Assembly (NCBI GenBank): GCA_949529985.1
Contig: CATIRS010000026.1
Coordinates: 1-64,000 of the forward strand
Reading direction: 5' to 3'
Source of the DNA: Owenweeksia sp. TMED14
Lineage (GTDB): Bacteria > Bacteroidota > Bacteroidia > Flavobacteriales > Schleiferiaceae
Length of the DNA stretch: 64,000 nt
Of this stretch, positions 36,145 through 45,548 are shown in pieces (the first letter of the stretch is position 1; each line of letters starts with the position of its first letter). Position numbers and translations under genes: made by a program. The notes beneath the pieces are model-generated. The model was given only the letters and a program-made list of their open reading frames with translations, searched no databases and was not told the origin of the DNA.

Positions 36145-38901
36145 TTATGCATCTAAAATTTCTAAAAAAGAGATATCAGGGTTTAAGATTTCTTCTACTA
36201 GAGGAATAAGTACATATTTTTCAAACTCTTTGAGTTCTTGGTGAGATAAACTCTCTTTTCCTTGCCAAGTCAGCCATGATACCGGCTGAGTTGGTTGCCT
36301 AATACTCGCTATTCCCGCCTTAAAGCCTTTAGCGCTTTTTAAATCCTCCTGTTTGCCTAGTAGCCAGGCATATGTCATTAATTGAAAGGCTTTTTCTTTT
36401 TTCTTTTTTCTGTCTAAGAGATCTTCCCATTCTTTTAAATTAATTTGATCTTTTTGAAAAGCACCTGTCTTAAGGTCAACAATGACCCAGTAATCATCCC
36501 ATTTTTCAACTCTATCGGCCTTTCCTCGAATTCTTATATTTCTTCCATCGCTGAGTAACAATGGACTTTCTAAGTACTCTTCTATAAGATGAATTGACCA
36601 ATTCCCTTGTCGATTATTTGGAGATTTAATTCTTTTTTCTTCCTCTTTAGCCCATTCATATGAGATTTTTTCAATTATTTTTCGCTCTAAAAGAAACGGT
36701 CCAGTCTGAACTTTACTGGGAAAGTGCAAAGAGATACTTTTATCTAGAGTTTTTTTAATTATCGATTGATCCCAGGTTTTTGTCGATTTATATGTTTCAT
36801 AAAGCTTTTGATGAAGATCATGTAATATTGTGCCTCTAATATTTGCTGGTAATCGATCATTTACACTCTCTTCTGCTCTAATACCAAGTACATATTGTAA
36901 ATAAAACTTGTACGGGTTTCCAATATAAGTTCCTGCAGCGGATGGACTTAAGCCTTTTCCTTGAAGTCTTTCTAACGTTCGTTTAATTATTTTAGGCCTT
37001 TTAATGATAGATCTTTTCTCTATAAGGGTACTTGAATTCATGGTTAATTCCATATTCATATTTGACCACTTAAATCCAGGATATTGGCTCAATTCGATTT
37101 CCATTTGTTGAATAAATCGACTAACCTCACTAGAATTAAATCCATCAGAAGCACTGTTTACAAGGAAAAAAACTTTTTTTGCTCGTTGGACCAGTCTATA
37201 GGTATGGTATGCAATAATTGCTTCTTGATCCTTTCCAAGGGGTATGTCATATTTATTTCGAAGGTCATTTGGTAAGAAAGAAGTGCTCTTTTTTCTTGCT
37301 GGAAGAACCCCTTCGTTACAGGGGGCAATAATAATAGTTTCAAAATCCAGATTACGTGTTTCCAACAGTCCCATAATTTGAAGCCCGTGAAATGGTTCCC
37401 CATAAAAATTAACTGGACTTTCCTTTGAAAATTGTCGAAACAATTGCCTTATGGTTCTGAACTTTAGTTCTCTTTTTGATTTCCAAGAAACTAGTCTCCC
37501 TAGTGCTTTAAGGCATAATCTAGCGGGTTCTTTCTCCCAGGGGGAGTGAAGCGTTCCGGTGTATTTCTCCAGTCTTTCAAGCATGCTTTTCAAATACAAA
37601 GTACTTTCAGAACATTCTTGCCATAGCTGTGAATTTTCGCCTATAAGTTCGAGAGTGTTGCTAACAGACCAATGACTTTGTTTTGAGTTTCGAAGAGAAG
37701 CAATTTGGTTCTCCATGCTATTTTCATTTTCTTCAGATAGCCCTCCATTTCGAAGATCACGACATATTGGATTAGCAAAAGTTGCTTCTAGTAATTTAAA
37801 TGGGTAAGTTGATCCTATTTCTCTAGCTTCTTGAAGTTGAAAAAAAAGATCAATGCCTGAGTACAAAGCTGTAGTACTTAAAGCCATGCCCATTGTGACA
37901 TTCGCTTCTTTTAGTTTAGGGGGTAGCGCTTGTAGGGTTGGGACTAATAATCCCTCATCAGTTAATACTACGGCACATTTATTAAAATTGGAAGCAATGA
38001 GTTTTTCATCATTTAAAATGTTTCCAATAGCCTTTGAAATCCCTACATTACCATTAGCATGTACGACTGTAAATGAAGGTGGTGATGTTAAAAAATAAGC
38101 TGGAGGGGTTAAAATATCGGAGACTAGAGATTTAGATAATTTTTCAATATTTTTCCGTAAATAATATCCTGCTTCGATGCTTTCGTTGTTTACGTAATGG
38201 GCATCAGTATCCCAAAAGGCTATTGCTTTGACTTGGCTGTGTGCAGTTTGAAATAATGATATTTCGGGAGGAGTCAGAGCGTTAAAACCAACAAATGCAA
38301 TGTGGTCTAACTCATTTCTCAACATCCAATCTTTTAAATCTTGTTTTGATGGGCCTGAAAAACTTGGGCTCGCCTTATTAAAAATATATCCTGGTGATCC
38401 TAAATTTTCCTCCTCGAGAGCCTCATTAAAACTTCTATACAAGACTGGTAATTGTTGCCATAAAATGAGGCGACGTTTCATAAGATCTGTTGGTTCATCT
38501 ATCCCCCATTGGGAAAGAGCCTGAATTTCCCTAACCTCACTGAATATCTTCTCCCCGTTAACTCCAAAACGAGCAATTTCATCAAAGTCTTTTAAAACGA
38601 CAGGTGCCCACTTAAGAAATTCATCTAGACTCTCAGAAAACCCTTCATTTAGTTTTTCATAGGTCTCAAATAAAATAATTAGCTGATCCATAGCATTTGC
38701 TATTTTAAGACCAGAGATGTCTGCCATTATTTCTTCAATTGTAAAAATTGCGGGAGCGAGCGTTGGAGAGTTAATTTCTTCCAAAAGAGTTTGTCTTAAA
38801 ACTCTTTCTGCTCTTTTAGATGGTATCAGAACACCGACTCTATGAATTTTCGGGTATCGCTCTAAAAGTTCAATTGCTACATGAGATAAAAATCCTTTCA
38901 T
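36145..38901 (-). CDS. AddB-like PD-(D/E)XK nuclease protein
   Basis: The protein has 918 residues. Its N-terminal part resembles an inactivated UvrD-like fold (LIPSKRAERVLRQ). The C-terminal nuclease domain begins at LSPSAAGTYIGNPYKF and contains RGTILHDLH, the metal Asp in RGKADRVEKW and VIVDLKTG. The Cys residues that bind a 4Fe-4S cluster in classical AddB are absent: the first conserved Cys is Asn (IGNP), and no Cys occurs after it. It probably partners with the AddA-like protein at 9839-13018. It is convergent with ribE. Confidence 0.82.
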   Translation of the reverse strand: MKGFLSHVAIELLERYPKIHRVGVLIPSKRAERVLRQTLLEEINSPTLAPAIFTIEEIMADISGLKIANAMDQLIILFETYEKLNEGFSESLDEFLKWAPVVLKDFDEIARFGVNGEKIFSEVREIQALSQWGIDEPTDLMKRRLILWQQLPVLYRSFNEALEEENLGSPGYIFNKASPSFSGPSKQDLKDWMLRNELDHIAFVGFNALTPPEISLFQTAHSQVKAIAFWDTDAHYVNNESIEAGYYLRKNIEKLSKSLVSDILTPPAYFLTSPPSFTVVHANGNVGISKAIGNILNDEKLIASNFNKCAVVLTDEGLLVPTLQALPPKLKEANVTMGMALSTTALYSGIDLFFQLQEAREIGSTYPFKLLEATFANPICRDLRNGGLSEENENSMENQIASLRNSKQSHWSVSNTLELIGENSQLWQECSESTLYLKSMLERLEKYTGTLHSPWEKEPARLCLKALGRLVSWKSKRELKFRTIRQLFRQFSKESPVNFYGEPFHGLQIMGLLETRNLDFETIIIAPCNEGVLPARKKSTSFLPNDLRNKYDIPLGKDQEAIIAYHTYRLVQRAKKVFFLVNSASDGFNSSEVSRFIQQMEIELSQYPGFKWSNMNMELTMNSSTLIEKRSIIKRPKIIKRTLERLQGKGLSPSAAGTYIGNPYKFYLQYVLGIRAEESVNDRLPANIRGTILHDLHQKLYETYKSTKTWDQSIIKKTLDKSISLHFPSKVQTGPFLLERKIIEKISYEWAKEEEKRIKSPNNRQGNWSIHLIEEYLESPLLLSDGRNIRIRGKADRVEKWDDYWVIVDLKTGAFQKDQINLKEWEDLLDRKKKKEKAFQLMTYAWLLGKQEDLKSAKGFKAGIASIRQPTQPVSWLTWQGKESLSHQELKEFEKYVLIPLVEEILNPDISFLEILDA

Positions 38902-39101
38902 TTAGAGTATTATTCAGATCAATATACATCTTTACTTCTTTTCGAAAACCATTTTATTTTTTAATTACAAGTGAATTTTTTTTTCTAAATATCTAGATTA
39001 AAACATTAGTTGATAAGTTTGAATAAATTCCATTTTTCAGATGATACTTGTACGAAACTTTTTGATTTGGAGGACTAAAATATTACTTAGAAGTTTTAAT
39101 T

Positions 39102-39662
39102 CTATGAGTTGATAAAATCTTGAACCAGTTTGTCAAGCTCTGCAATTGCAACTTTTATTTTATCATTAACAATTACGTGGTCAAAATAGGAGGAGAAACT
39201 CATCTCTTCTTTCGCTTTAGCTAAGCGATTATTAATAGTTTTCTCGCTGTCGGTACCTCTATTTTGAAGTCGGGATTTAAGAGCTTCTATAGAGGGGGGC
39301 ATTATAAAAATGGCCAAAGTGTTATCACCATATTTTTTTTTTAATCTCATTCCTCCTTGGACATCTATATCAAAGACAACTGTTTTCTTCTGGTCCCAAA
39401 GTTCTTGAACATCTGATTTTAGAGATCCATAAAATTTATCCGGATAGACTTCTTCCCATTCCAAGAAACATTTTGAGTTAATTTTTTCTTGGAAATCTTG
39501 GACCTCTAGAAAGTGATAGTCTAAACCGTTTTTTTCATTAAGCCTTGGCATTCGGGTTGTAGCGGAGATACTAAAGGCTAGAGATGGGAACTTTGATAAT
39601 AGCTGACGGACCAAGGTAGTTTTCCCAGAGCCAGAGGGGGCGGCAAGAACCAAAAGCTTCAT
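39102..39662 (-). CDS. gmk: Guanylate kinase
   Basis: The 186-residue protein has a P-loop, APSGSGKTT, then SATTRMPR, DYHFL, FDIDVQGG and IFIMPPS, all guanylate kinase motifs. It makes GDP from GMP and ATP. It overlaps yicC by 4 bp and is the last gene of the gluQ-yicC-gmk cluster. Confidence 0.96.
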   Translation of the reverse strand: MKLLVLAAPSGSGKTTLVRQLLSKFPSLAFSISATTRMPRLNEKNGLDYHFLEVQDFQEKINSKCFLEWEEVYPDKFYGSLKSDVQELWDQKKTVVFDIDVQGGMRLKKKYGDNTLAIFIMPPSIEALKSRLQNRGTDSEKTINNRLAKAKEEMSFSSYFDHVIVNDKIKVAIAELDKLVQDFINS

Positions 39663-40501
39663 AAAATATTAAGAACTTGTTCTTTTATTTTTTCGAGATT
39701 TTCTTTCATCTGCACGACAACTTTTTGCATGCCTGCATGATTAGATTTACTTCCTAAAGTGTTTATTTCCCTGCCAATTTCCTGACCAATAAAACCTAGT
39801 TTACGTCCATTACCATCATCCATTGATTGCCTAAAATGATCAATATGAAATTGAAGTCGAACTTTTTCTTCATTAATGTCTAGCTTTTCCAGATAATATA
39901 TCAATTCTTGTTCAAAACGATTTTTATCGTATTTCAAGTCAGCTAGACCACGAATTAATCGTTCTTTGAGATTAATAATACGCTCCTTCTCCATTGGCTC
40001 AATAAAACTTAGACCTTGTTCAATCGATAAAACATTTTTTTCTAAATCATCGCTTAATGTAGCGCCTTCACTTTCTCTGAATACTTGAAAAGAATCCAGG
40101 GCTTTATTAATTGCAACTTCAACCGCTTGCCATTCCGATTCTAAAATATCTGTATGAATATTTTGGGCCGGTATTTTTAAAGCCATTGACAATAAATCTG
40201 AATTTGAAATAGGTTCAGAGCTTACCGACTGCAGTTCAGACATAATGGTTTGAAGCCATTTAATATTGATCCCTGAGATTGGTTTATCAATTACTTCCCG
40301 ATGAATATTGAGATCAACTTTCCCACGTTTGACTTTGTCTCCGATACTTTTTCGCCAACTCATTTCTCGATCTCGATAAGCATTTGGGCACCTAAATGAA
40401 AGATCTAACCCTTTGCTGTTTAGTGAGCGTATTTCTACTTTGATTTGGGAGGTCAAGCTTTCAGCTTGTCCTTTCCCATACCCTGTCATGGATTTAATCA
40501 T
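39659..40501 (-). CDS. yicC: YicC-family endoribonuclease
   Basis: The protein has 281 residues. MIKSMTGYGKG is the classic YicC N-terminus, and REINTLGSKS and the C-terminal KENLEKIKEQVLNI match the family end. YicC proteins cleave RNA and are usually next to gmk. The start ATG at 40501 overlaps the TGA of gluQ (ATGA), so the two are translationally coupled. Confidence 0.93.
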   Translation of the reverse strand: MIKSMTGYGKGQAESLTSQIKVEIRSLNSKGLDLSFRCPNAYRDREMSWRKSIGDKVKRGKVDLNIHREVIDKPISGINIKWLQTIMSELQSVSSEPISNSDLLSMALKIPAQNIHTDILESEWQAVEVAINKALDSFQVFRESEGATLSDDLEKNVLSIEQGLSFIEPMEKERIINLKERLIRGLADLKYDKNRFEQELIYYLEKLDINEEKVRLQFHIDHFRQSMDDGNGRKLGFIGQEIGREINTLGSKSNHAGMQKVVVQMKENLEKIKEQVLNIL

Positions 40502-41337
40502 AACCACAAAGATAAAACCTCATTTGAACTTACAACCTTTTTATCCCAATTATATGATGCATAATTATCTATGAGGGCATCCGGTGAACAAGCATCTGAG
40601 TCTGAATTTAGATTTAGTCTGGCTGCAATTAATCCTATTATTGATTTTGGACTCCATCCTTTTCTTAAGAGGTCTTTTATGGAAATATCTCCGTGGCGTT
40701 TACTTATTTTATTTTTATCAGGACCACACCATATTGGAGCATAATATATTCTTGGAGAATTATATTCTAATAATGACCGGAAGTGATTTTGCAATGGAGC
40801 GCATTCCTTGAGGTCTAATCCTCTGACGATATGGGTTATGTTTTGATATTCGTCATCTATGACAGTAGAAAAATTATAAGCCCAAGCCTTATCGTATCGT
40901 CTTAGTATTGGATAACTGCTCCAACTTTTAAGACGCAATGTAAATGGACCGTCGAGAGATAGCCCTTTATTAAGGCATGTCCCGGAATATGAATTCACTG
41001 ATGCGTTTTTAGACCACAATGTTTGTCGAATTTCTTTTTTGCTGCAAGAGCATGCAAAGATTAAATTTTGACGGATCAAGTAATCTAGTGCCAGTTTATA
41101 TGCGGAAGATCTTTTAGATTGGAAGAGAACAACGCCATCCCAGAATAGTCCTAATGCGTTTAAATCTTCGACTATTGAATTTACATAATTCTTCTTACTC
41201 CTTTCAGGGTCGATATCTTCAATTCTTAAATATATCTTTCCGCCAATATTTTTAATCTGAAGCCAAGAAAGTAATGCAGTTGAGGCATTTCCAATATGCA
41301 TGTGGCCTGATGGTGAAGGGGCGAATCTGCCATTCAT
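40498..41337 (-). CDS. gluQ: Glutamyl-queuosine tRNA(Asp) synthetase (GluQRS)
   Basis: This is a truncated glutamyl-tRNA synthetase, about 280 residues, without the anticodon-binding domain. It has GRFAPSPSGHMHIGNAST (HIGH site), LRIEDIDPER and KISKRHGD (KMSKS-like). A zinc site is visible: CSC followed by Tyr and Cys in YSGTC, as in E. coli GluQRS. It loads Glu onto the queuosine base of tRNA-Asp. An upstream in-frame ATG at 41361 would add 8 residues; the start at 41337 fits the family better. Confidence 0.88.
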   Translation of the reverse strand: MNGRFAPSPSGHMHIGNASTALLSWLQIKNIGGKIYLRIEDIDPERSKKNYVNSIVEDLNALGLFWDGVVLFQSKRSSAYKLALDYLIRQNLIFACSCSKKEIRQTLWSKNASVNSYSGTCLNKGLSLDGPFTLRLKSWSSYPILRRYDKAWAYNFSTVIDDEYQNITHIVRGLDLKECAPLQNHFRSLLEYNSPRIYYAPIWCGPDKNKISKRHGDISIKDLLRKGWSPKSIIGLIAARLNLNSDSDACSPDALIDNYASYNWDKKVVSSNEVLSLWL

Positions 41338-41394
41338 TATGTTAAAGTACAAATAAGGCATATAAGAATCTCACGCTTTGGTTACTTTCGTAAT

Positions 41395-42552
41395 ATGAAA
41401 TCAAAACATTTTGGAACTTTAGCGATTCATGGAGGTCAAGAGCCAGACCCTTCGACTGGTGCTGTTATGCCGCCAATTTATCAAACCTCCACGTACGCTC
41501 AGAGCGCCCCAGGAAAACATAAAGGCTACGAATACAGCAGAACACGAAACCCAACAAGAAGCGCTCTGGAGGCCTCTCTGGCCTCAATTGAGAATGGAAG
41601 TCATGCTATGGGTTTTGCTAGTGGATTAGCTGCAATTGATGCATGTATGAAGCTTCTTTCTCCTGGTGATGAAGTTATTTCTACAAATGATTTATATGGT
41701 GGAGCCTATAGACAATTTGTAAATGTTTATATGAAATATGGCATAAAATTCCATTTTTTATCCATGTCCCAATTGGATGTTATTGAATCAAAAATCAATA
41801 AAAAAACTAAAATGATTTGGATTGAGAGTCCTACGAATCCAATGTTAAATATTATTGATATTGAGAGGGTCTCAAAAATCGCCAAAATCGCAAAAGCTCT
41901 GTTGGTCGTGGACAATACTTTTGCTACGCCTTATCTTCAGCAGCCCATTAATTTAGGCGCTGATATCGTAGTTCATTCAGGCACAAAATATCTTGGAGGG
42001 CATTCTGATATTGTTTTAGGAGCAATAATAGTTAATGATTCAGAATTAGCAGAAAGATTGGATTACATAAGAAATGCTACTGGCGGAATTTGTGGCCCAA
42101 TGGATAGTTTTTTAGCTATTAGAGGAATCAAAACACTTCATCTCCGAATGGATCGTCATTGCTTTAACGCAAATATTATTGCTCAATTTTTAGAATCACA
42201 CCCAGCGGTAGGACGGGTTATATATCCTGGCCTAAAAACTCATCCGGGTCATGAAATTGCTAAGAAGCAAATGCGTGACTTTGGGGGCATGGTTTCTTTT
42301 TCAGTTAAAAGTGACCGCGCAAAAGACGCAAGTAAGGTTGTTAGTTCGATGAAAATATTCACATTAGCTGAGTCTCTTGGCGGGGTAGAATCCTTATCAG
42401 GACATCCTGCCTCGATGACGCATGCCTCTATTCCTAAAAAACAGCGTGAAGAAAATGGAATTACGGAAGGTTTGATTCGTTTAAGTGTTGGAATTGAAGA
42501 TGTTCGTGATTTAAAAAAAGATATTAAAGCGGCACTTTCATTACTTTTGTGA
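41395..42552 (+). CDS. Cystathionine gamma-synthase/lyase-family PLP enzyme
   Basis: The 385-residue Cys/Met-metabolism PLP protein has YSRTRNPTR, FASGLAAIDA, DNTFATPYLQ and SGTKYLGGHSD, where Lys binds PLP. ATHG-like elements at the N-terminus read TLAIHGG. It may be MetB (cystathionine gamma-synthase) or cystathionine gamma-lyase; the motifs do not separate the two. It is divergent from gluQ (33-57 bp depending on the gluQ start) and precedes the K+ uptake regulator by 4 bp. Confidence 0.88.
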   Translation: MKSKHFGTLAIHGGQEPDPSTGAVMPPIYQTSTYAQSAPGKHKGYEYSRTRNPTRSALEASLASIENGSHAMGFASGLAAIDACMKLLSPGDEVISTNDLYGGAYRQFVNVYMKYGIKFHFLSMSQLDVIESKINKKTKMIWIESPTNPMLNIIDIERVSKIAKIAKALLVVDNTFATPYLQQPINLGADIVVHSGTKYLGGHSDIVLGAIIVNDSELAERLDYIRNATGGICGPMDSFLAIRGIKTLHLRMDRHCFNANIIAQFLESHPAVGRVIYPGLKTHPGHEIAKKQMRDFGGMVSFSVKSDRAKDASKVVSSMKIFTLAESLGGVESLSGHPASMTHASIPKKQREENGITEGLIRLSVGIEDVRDLKKDIKAALSLLL

Positions 42553-42556
42553 TCTT

Positions 42557-43228
42557 ATGGCAGATAAATTTGCAGTAATCGGTCTTGGTCAGTTTGGTCA
42601 GGCAATTTGTAAGAAACTTTCAGCAAAGGGTGCAGAAGTTATCGCGATTGATATAGATGAAGACCGGGTTGATGAGATCAAGGATTATGTATCGTACGCT
42701 GTTCAATTAGATTCAACAGACATCAGAGCCCTCAAGTCGCAAAATATTAGTGAAATGGATGCGGTGATAGTTTCCATTGGTCACAATTTCGAAGGAATGC
42801 TGCTAACAACAGTAAAATTATTAGAAATTGGAGTAAAACGCCTAGTCGCTCGAACTCAAGGAAAAACTCAAAGAAAAATTTTAGAAAAAATGGGCGTCAC
42901 AGAGATTCTTTCGCCGGAGGAAGAGGTTGGAATAAATGTTGCGGAAAGGCTCATGAATCCATCCATGTTGATGTGCATGCCACTTCCGGACGACTATGAA
43001 ATTGTCGAAATAACGGCTCCAAAATCAGTTGTTGGAAGAAGCATTAAGGACTTGGGCCTTCTTTCTAAGTATAGTTTGAATTTAGTTACAATAATCGAAA
43101 GTTTCGGTAATGTTGAATTGCATATCAAGGGGGTTATTGAGGAAGATGAAATAATTAAGGATAACTATGTTTTAGTGGTTTTTGGTTTGAATAAGGATGT
43201 TGAACGATTTATAGATATAAATGGATAA
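42557..43228 (+). CDS. KtrA/TrkA-type K+ uptake regulatory protein
   Basis: The 223-residue cytoplasmic protein has an N-terminal RCK_N Rossmann domain (VIGLGQFGQA and the Asp-rich AIDIDED) and a C-terminal RCK_C domain. Such proteins form octameric rings that gate KtrB/TrkH channels in response to nucleotides. No channel partner gene is adjacent. It lies 4 bp after the PLP enzyme gene and overlaps the start of the next lipoprotein gene by 8 bp. Confidence 0.88.
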   Translation: MADKFAVIGLGQFGQAICKKLSAKGAEVIAIDIDEDRVDEIKDYVSYAVQLDSTDIRALKSQNISEMDAVIVSIGHNFEGMLLTTVKLLEIGVKRLVARTQGKTQRKILEKMGVTEILSPEEEVGINVAERLMNPSMLMCMPLPDDYEIVEITAPKSVVGRSIKDLGLLSKYSLNLVTIIESFGNVELHIKGVIEEDEIIKDNYVLVVFGLNKDVERFIDING

Positions 43229-43748
43229 TAAACCACTTTTTGTTGGATTAGTTTTTTTAATCTGCTTTAGTTTAGTCTCTTGCGATAATATTTCAAGTAA
43301 TAGTGATTTACCACCAAGAGCAAGTGGGCCTTTTGAAACGAGATTAACCGATGGATGGAAAATATTTTCTGTCGCATATGAAGGTCAAATGGAGAATCCA
43401 TTTGACACAGCAACACAGGCGACATTTAAAGGTGATGCAGATGGAGTTCAGGGACAATTTATATTTCAGGAGATAAATGACTCTGCTATTGTAGATTATA
43501 ATATTGATTTTTATATAAATCTTATGTTAGGGTTAACACCCATAAATTATGTTAAAGAGGGACAAGGTATTTGGGAATTTGATACGTCTATTCAGACTCT
43601 TTGGTTTTATGACTATCCAGACACGTTGACATTTGTTGTAGACTACGATGCCGACACATTACAACTTTGGCATTCAAATGTTGTAATTAATGACCCTTCT
43701 TTGGGTGAAGATGTGAACGCTCGTTTGGATATTCAATTAAGAAAGTAA
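43221..43748 (+). CDS. Uncharacterised lipoprotein
   Basis: The 175-residue protein has a signal sequence ending in a lipobox (LVSC, Cys at about residue 21). The mature part is acidic and rich in beta-strands, with FKGDADGVQGQF and a C-terminal DIQLRK. I do not recognise the family; a small beta-barrel or lipocalin-like fold is possible. It overlaps the KtrA-type gene by 8 bp, so it is co-translated with it. That is the only clue to a role. Confidence 0.75.
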   Translation: MDNKPLFVGLVFLICFSLVSCDNISSNSDLPPRASGPFETRLTDGWKIFSVAYEGQMENPFDTATQATFKGDADGVQGQFIFQEINDSAIVDYNIDFYINLMLGLTPINYVKEGQGIWEFDTSIQTLWFYDYPDTLTFVVDYDADTLQLWHSNVVINDPSLGEDVNARLDIQLRK

Positions 43749-43874
43749 TATCTATTTCATCATTTAATGAGCTGATGAAGTGCAAAATTTCAAATTTTTA
43801 AAATGTGAAGAGTTGAAGAAATCCTTAATAGGTTTTTTATTCAGGCAATAAAAATTGAATAAGCCTTAATTATT
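43749..43874. other. Convergent gap with weak hairpins
   Basis: TTCATCA and TGATGAA (43756-43779) form a 7-bp stem, and a second weak stem (TTATTC/GAATAA) lies further on. Neither has a strong GC stem, so termination here is possible but not secure. Confidence 0.3.
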
Positions 43875-44657
43875 TTATTTATCACTATTTATTAGAACTG
43901 GAGTTTTTCCATCAGTTATTATTATTTTGGCATTTGTCGATGAAGCTAATTCCTTTAAAACCTCAAGACTTCTCCATTCAATAGTGGCATCAGTAATTCC
44001 TTCTTTTATAATTTTTTGTGCGTCTCTTATCCCTTCGGCTTCAATGCGCTTTCTATCAGCTTCTTTTCTTTCTCGTTGTAGAATAAATACCATTTGTTGA
44101 GCTTCTTGTTCGGCTCTTAATTTTGATTCAATTGCGGCATATAGCCCTGAAGGAAGGGTTATGCTTTTAAGCAAAACAGCTTCAATAATAAAACCACGGT
44201 TTTCGAGTAACTTAGTCATTAGTTCTTGTATTTCTTTTTCAATAAATGATCTTTTACCCGAATGCATATCCTTCGCAAAAAACTTTGCACAGACATCAGC
44301 AGATGCAGATCGGAATGTGCTTAGAATTAAAACCTTTTCAAAATCAATACCAACTTGGTTTATAATATCGATGGTTTTCTCCTTCTCGACGTGATATAGT
44401 ATGGATATTTCTGCTCTCACGTTGAGACCTTCTTTTGAGGGGAGATTCAGCTTGACTTCTTGATTAACTGTTCTAGTGGGAATCCTAACTAGTCGAGTAG
44501 TAAAGGGGTTTAATCCAGTTAATCCTGGAGTTATGACATTCTTTTTTAATTTCCCAAAAGTTTGTTTTACTCCAACTTCACCTGGTCGAACTACGGCACA
44601 GGAATTAAAGAGAATTATACAGATAAAAAATAGTCCAAAAAGCTTAATTTCTTTCAT
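43875..44657 (-). CDS. Prohibitin-like SPFH protein with lipoprotein signal
   Basis: The protein has 260 residues. An N-terminal signal ends LFNSCAVV, a lipobox-like site, and the SPFH domain starts at VRPGEVGVKQTFGKL. A basic coiled coil (EQEAQQMVFILQRERKEADRKR) occupies about 185-225. Prohibitin-type proteins form membrane scaffolds. This differs from the QmcA-type SPFH protein at 28230-29213, which has a membrane helix instead of a lipobox. Confidence 0.85.
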   Translation of the reverse strand: MKEIKLFGLFFICIILFNSCAVVRPGEVGVKQTFGKLKKNVITPGLTGLNPFTTRLVRIPTRTVNQEVKLNLPSKEGLNVRAEISILYHVEKEKTIDIINQVGIDFEKVLILSTFRSASADVCAKFFAKDMHSGKRSFIEKEIQELMTKLLENRGFIIEAVLLKSITLPSGLYAAIESKLRAEQEAQQMVFILQRERKEADRKRIEAEGIRDAQKIIKEGITDATIEWRSLEVLKELASSTNAKIIITDGKTPVLINSDK

Positions 44658-44743
44658 GATATATTTAAAAAATGATTGAGTTTAGAACGTGCGATTGTAA
44701 AAAATAGATTTTTCAATATCTAATAAACAATAATCTGGCCAAA

Positions 44744-44772
44744 AAAAAGGGCCCCGTCTAGGAGCCCTTTTT
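44744..44772. terminator. Terminator of the proteorhodopsin gene
   Basis: AAAAAGGGCCCC and GGAGCCCTTTTT pair with one mismatch around a 5-nt loop. A- and T-runs on both sides make it usable in both directions. It ends 26 bp beyond the proteorhodopsin stop codon. Confidence 0.8.
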
Positions 44773-44798
44773 AAAATCAAGATAATTAAGATGTTTTC

Positions 44799-45548
44799 TT
44801 AGTCTTCTTTGCTAACTGCTAGAGCATAAATGACAAGTCCAAATCCTATTTTGTTGATAGCATCTGCTATGTTGTAGAAAATATCTACACCACCATTATA
44901 TCCTACCATTTCTGCAACATCTAGTCCAAAAAGTCCACCTGCAGTTCCTAAAATGTAACCGATCGGATAAATTGCCCAACCAATAACAACGAATTTCGCA
45001 AGGTATCCAACAGCTTTTTGAACCTTTCCACCAGCAGAAGCAGCCAATTCAGCAACTTCACCAAACATAACTAAGTATACAATGTAGAAGTATGCAAGAC
45101 CTGAAAGAAGTCCGTATACCCATGAAGTTGATTCACCAGCATAAAATGCTTCTCCGATGTATCCGAAAACAAGCATAGCTACTGAAGCGTAAATCAATTT
45201 CCAAAGTAATCCAATTTTAGCACCGGCTTTTTTGGTTAAAAGATAAAATTCAACACACATCAAAGGCACTGTTAGAGTCCAATCAATATATCTAAGAACG
45301 ACAGGAGTCTCTCCGGTTGCCATGTAGAAATCACGCATATAATAATAGTGAACGGCTGCGATACCGGTAATCAAAGCAGAAACCAATAGTGATAACTTCC
45401 ACTCGTCTGCTACACGACCGCGCTCAAAAAAGAAGAAAATGGATGCAGCAAACATTGCCATATATCCTGTAAAAAATGTGAAACCGACGTAGTCATCGGG
45501 TCTGAATGTTGCCATGTCGGCAGATAAAAATATGTCTAAGAAATTCAT
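44799..45548 (-). CDS. Proteorhodopsin, green-type proton pump
   Basis: The 249-residue seven-helix protein has His67 (H75 in the reference proteorhodopsin), the proton acceptor D89 (D97), T93, the donor E100 (E108), and K233, the retinal Schiff-base Lys. The D-T-E triad indicates a light-driven outward proton pump. M97 sits at the spectral-tuning position (L/Q105 in SAR86-type proteins); Met here is typical of green-absorbing forms in marine Bacteroidota. Retinal-synthesis genes (blh, crt) are not in the window. The gene is monocistronic, with its own terminator and a 400-bp upstream region shared with trpS. Confidence 0.96.
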   Translation of the reverse strand: MNFLDIFLSADMATFRPDDYVGFTFFTGYMAMFAASIFFFFERGRVADEWKLSLLVSALITGIAAVHYYYMRDFYMATGETPVVLRYIDWTLTVPLMCVEFYLLTKKAGAKIGLLWKLIYASVAMLVFGYIGEAFYAGESTSWVYGLLSGLAYFYIVYLVMFGEVAELAASAGGKVQKAVGYLAKFVVIGWAIYPIGYILGTAGGLFGLDVAEMVGYNGGVDIFYNIADAINKIGFGLVIYALAVSKED

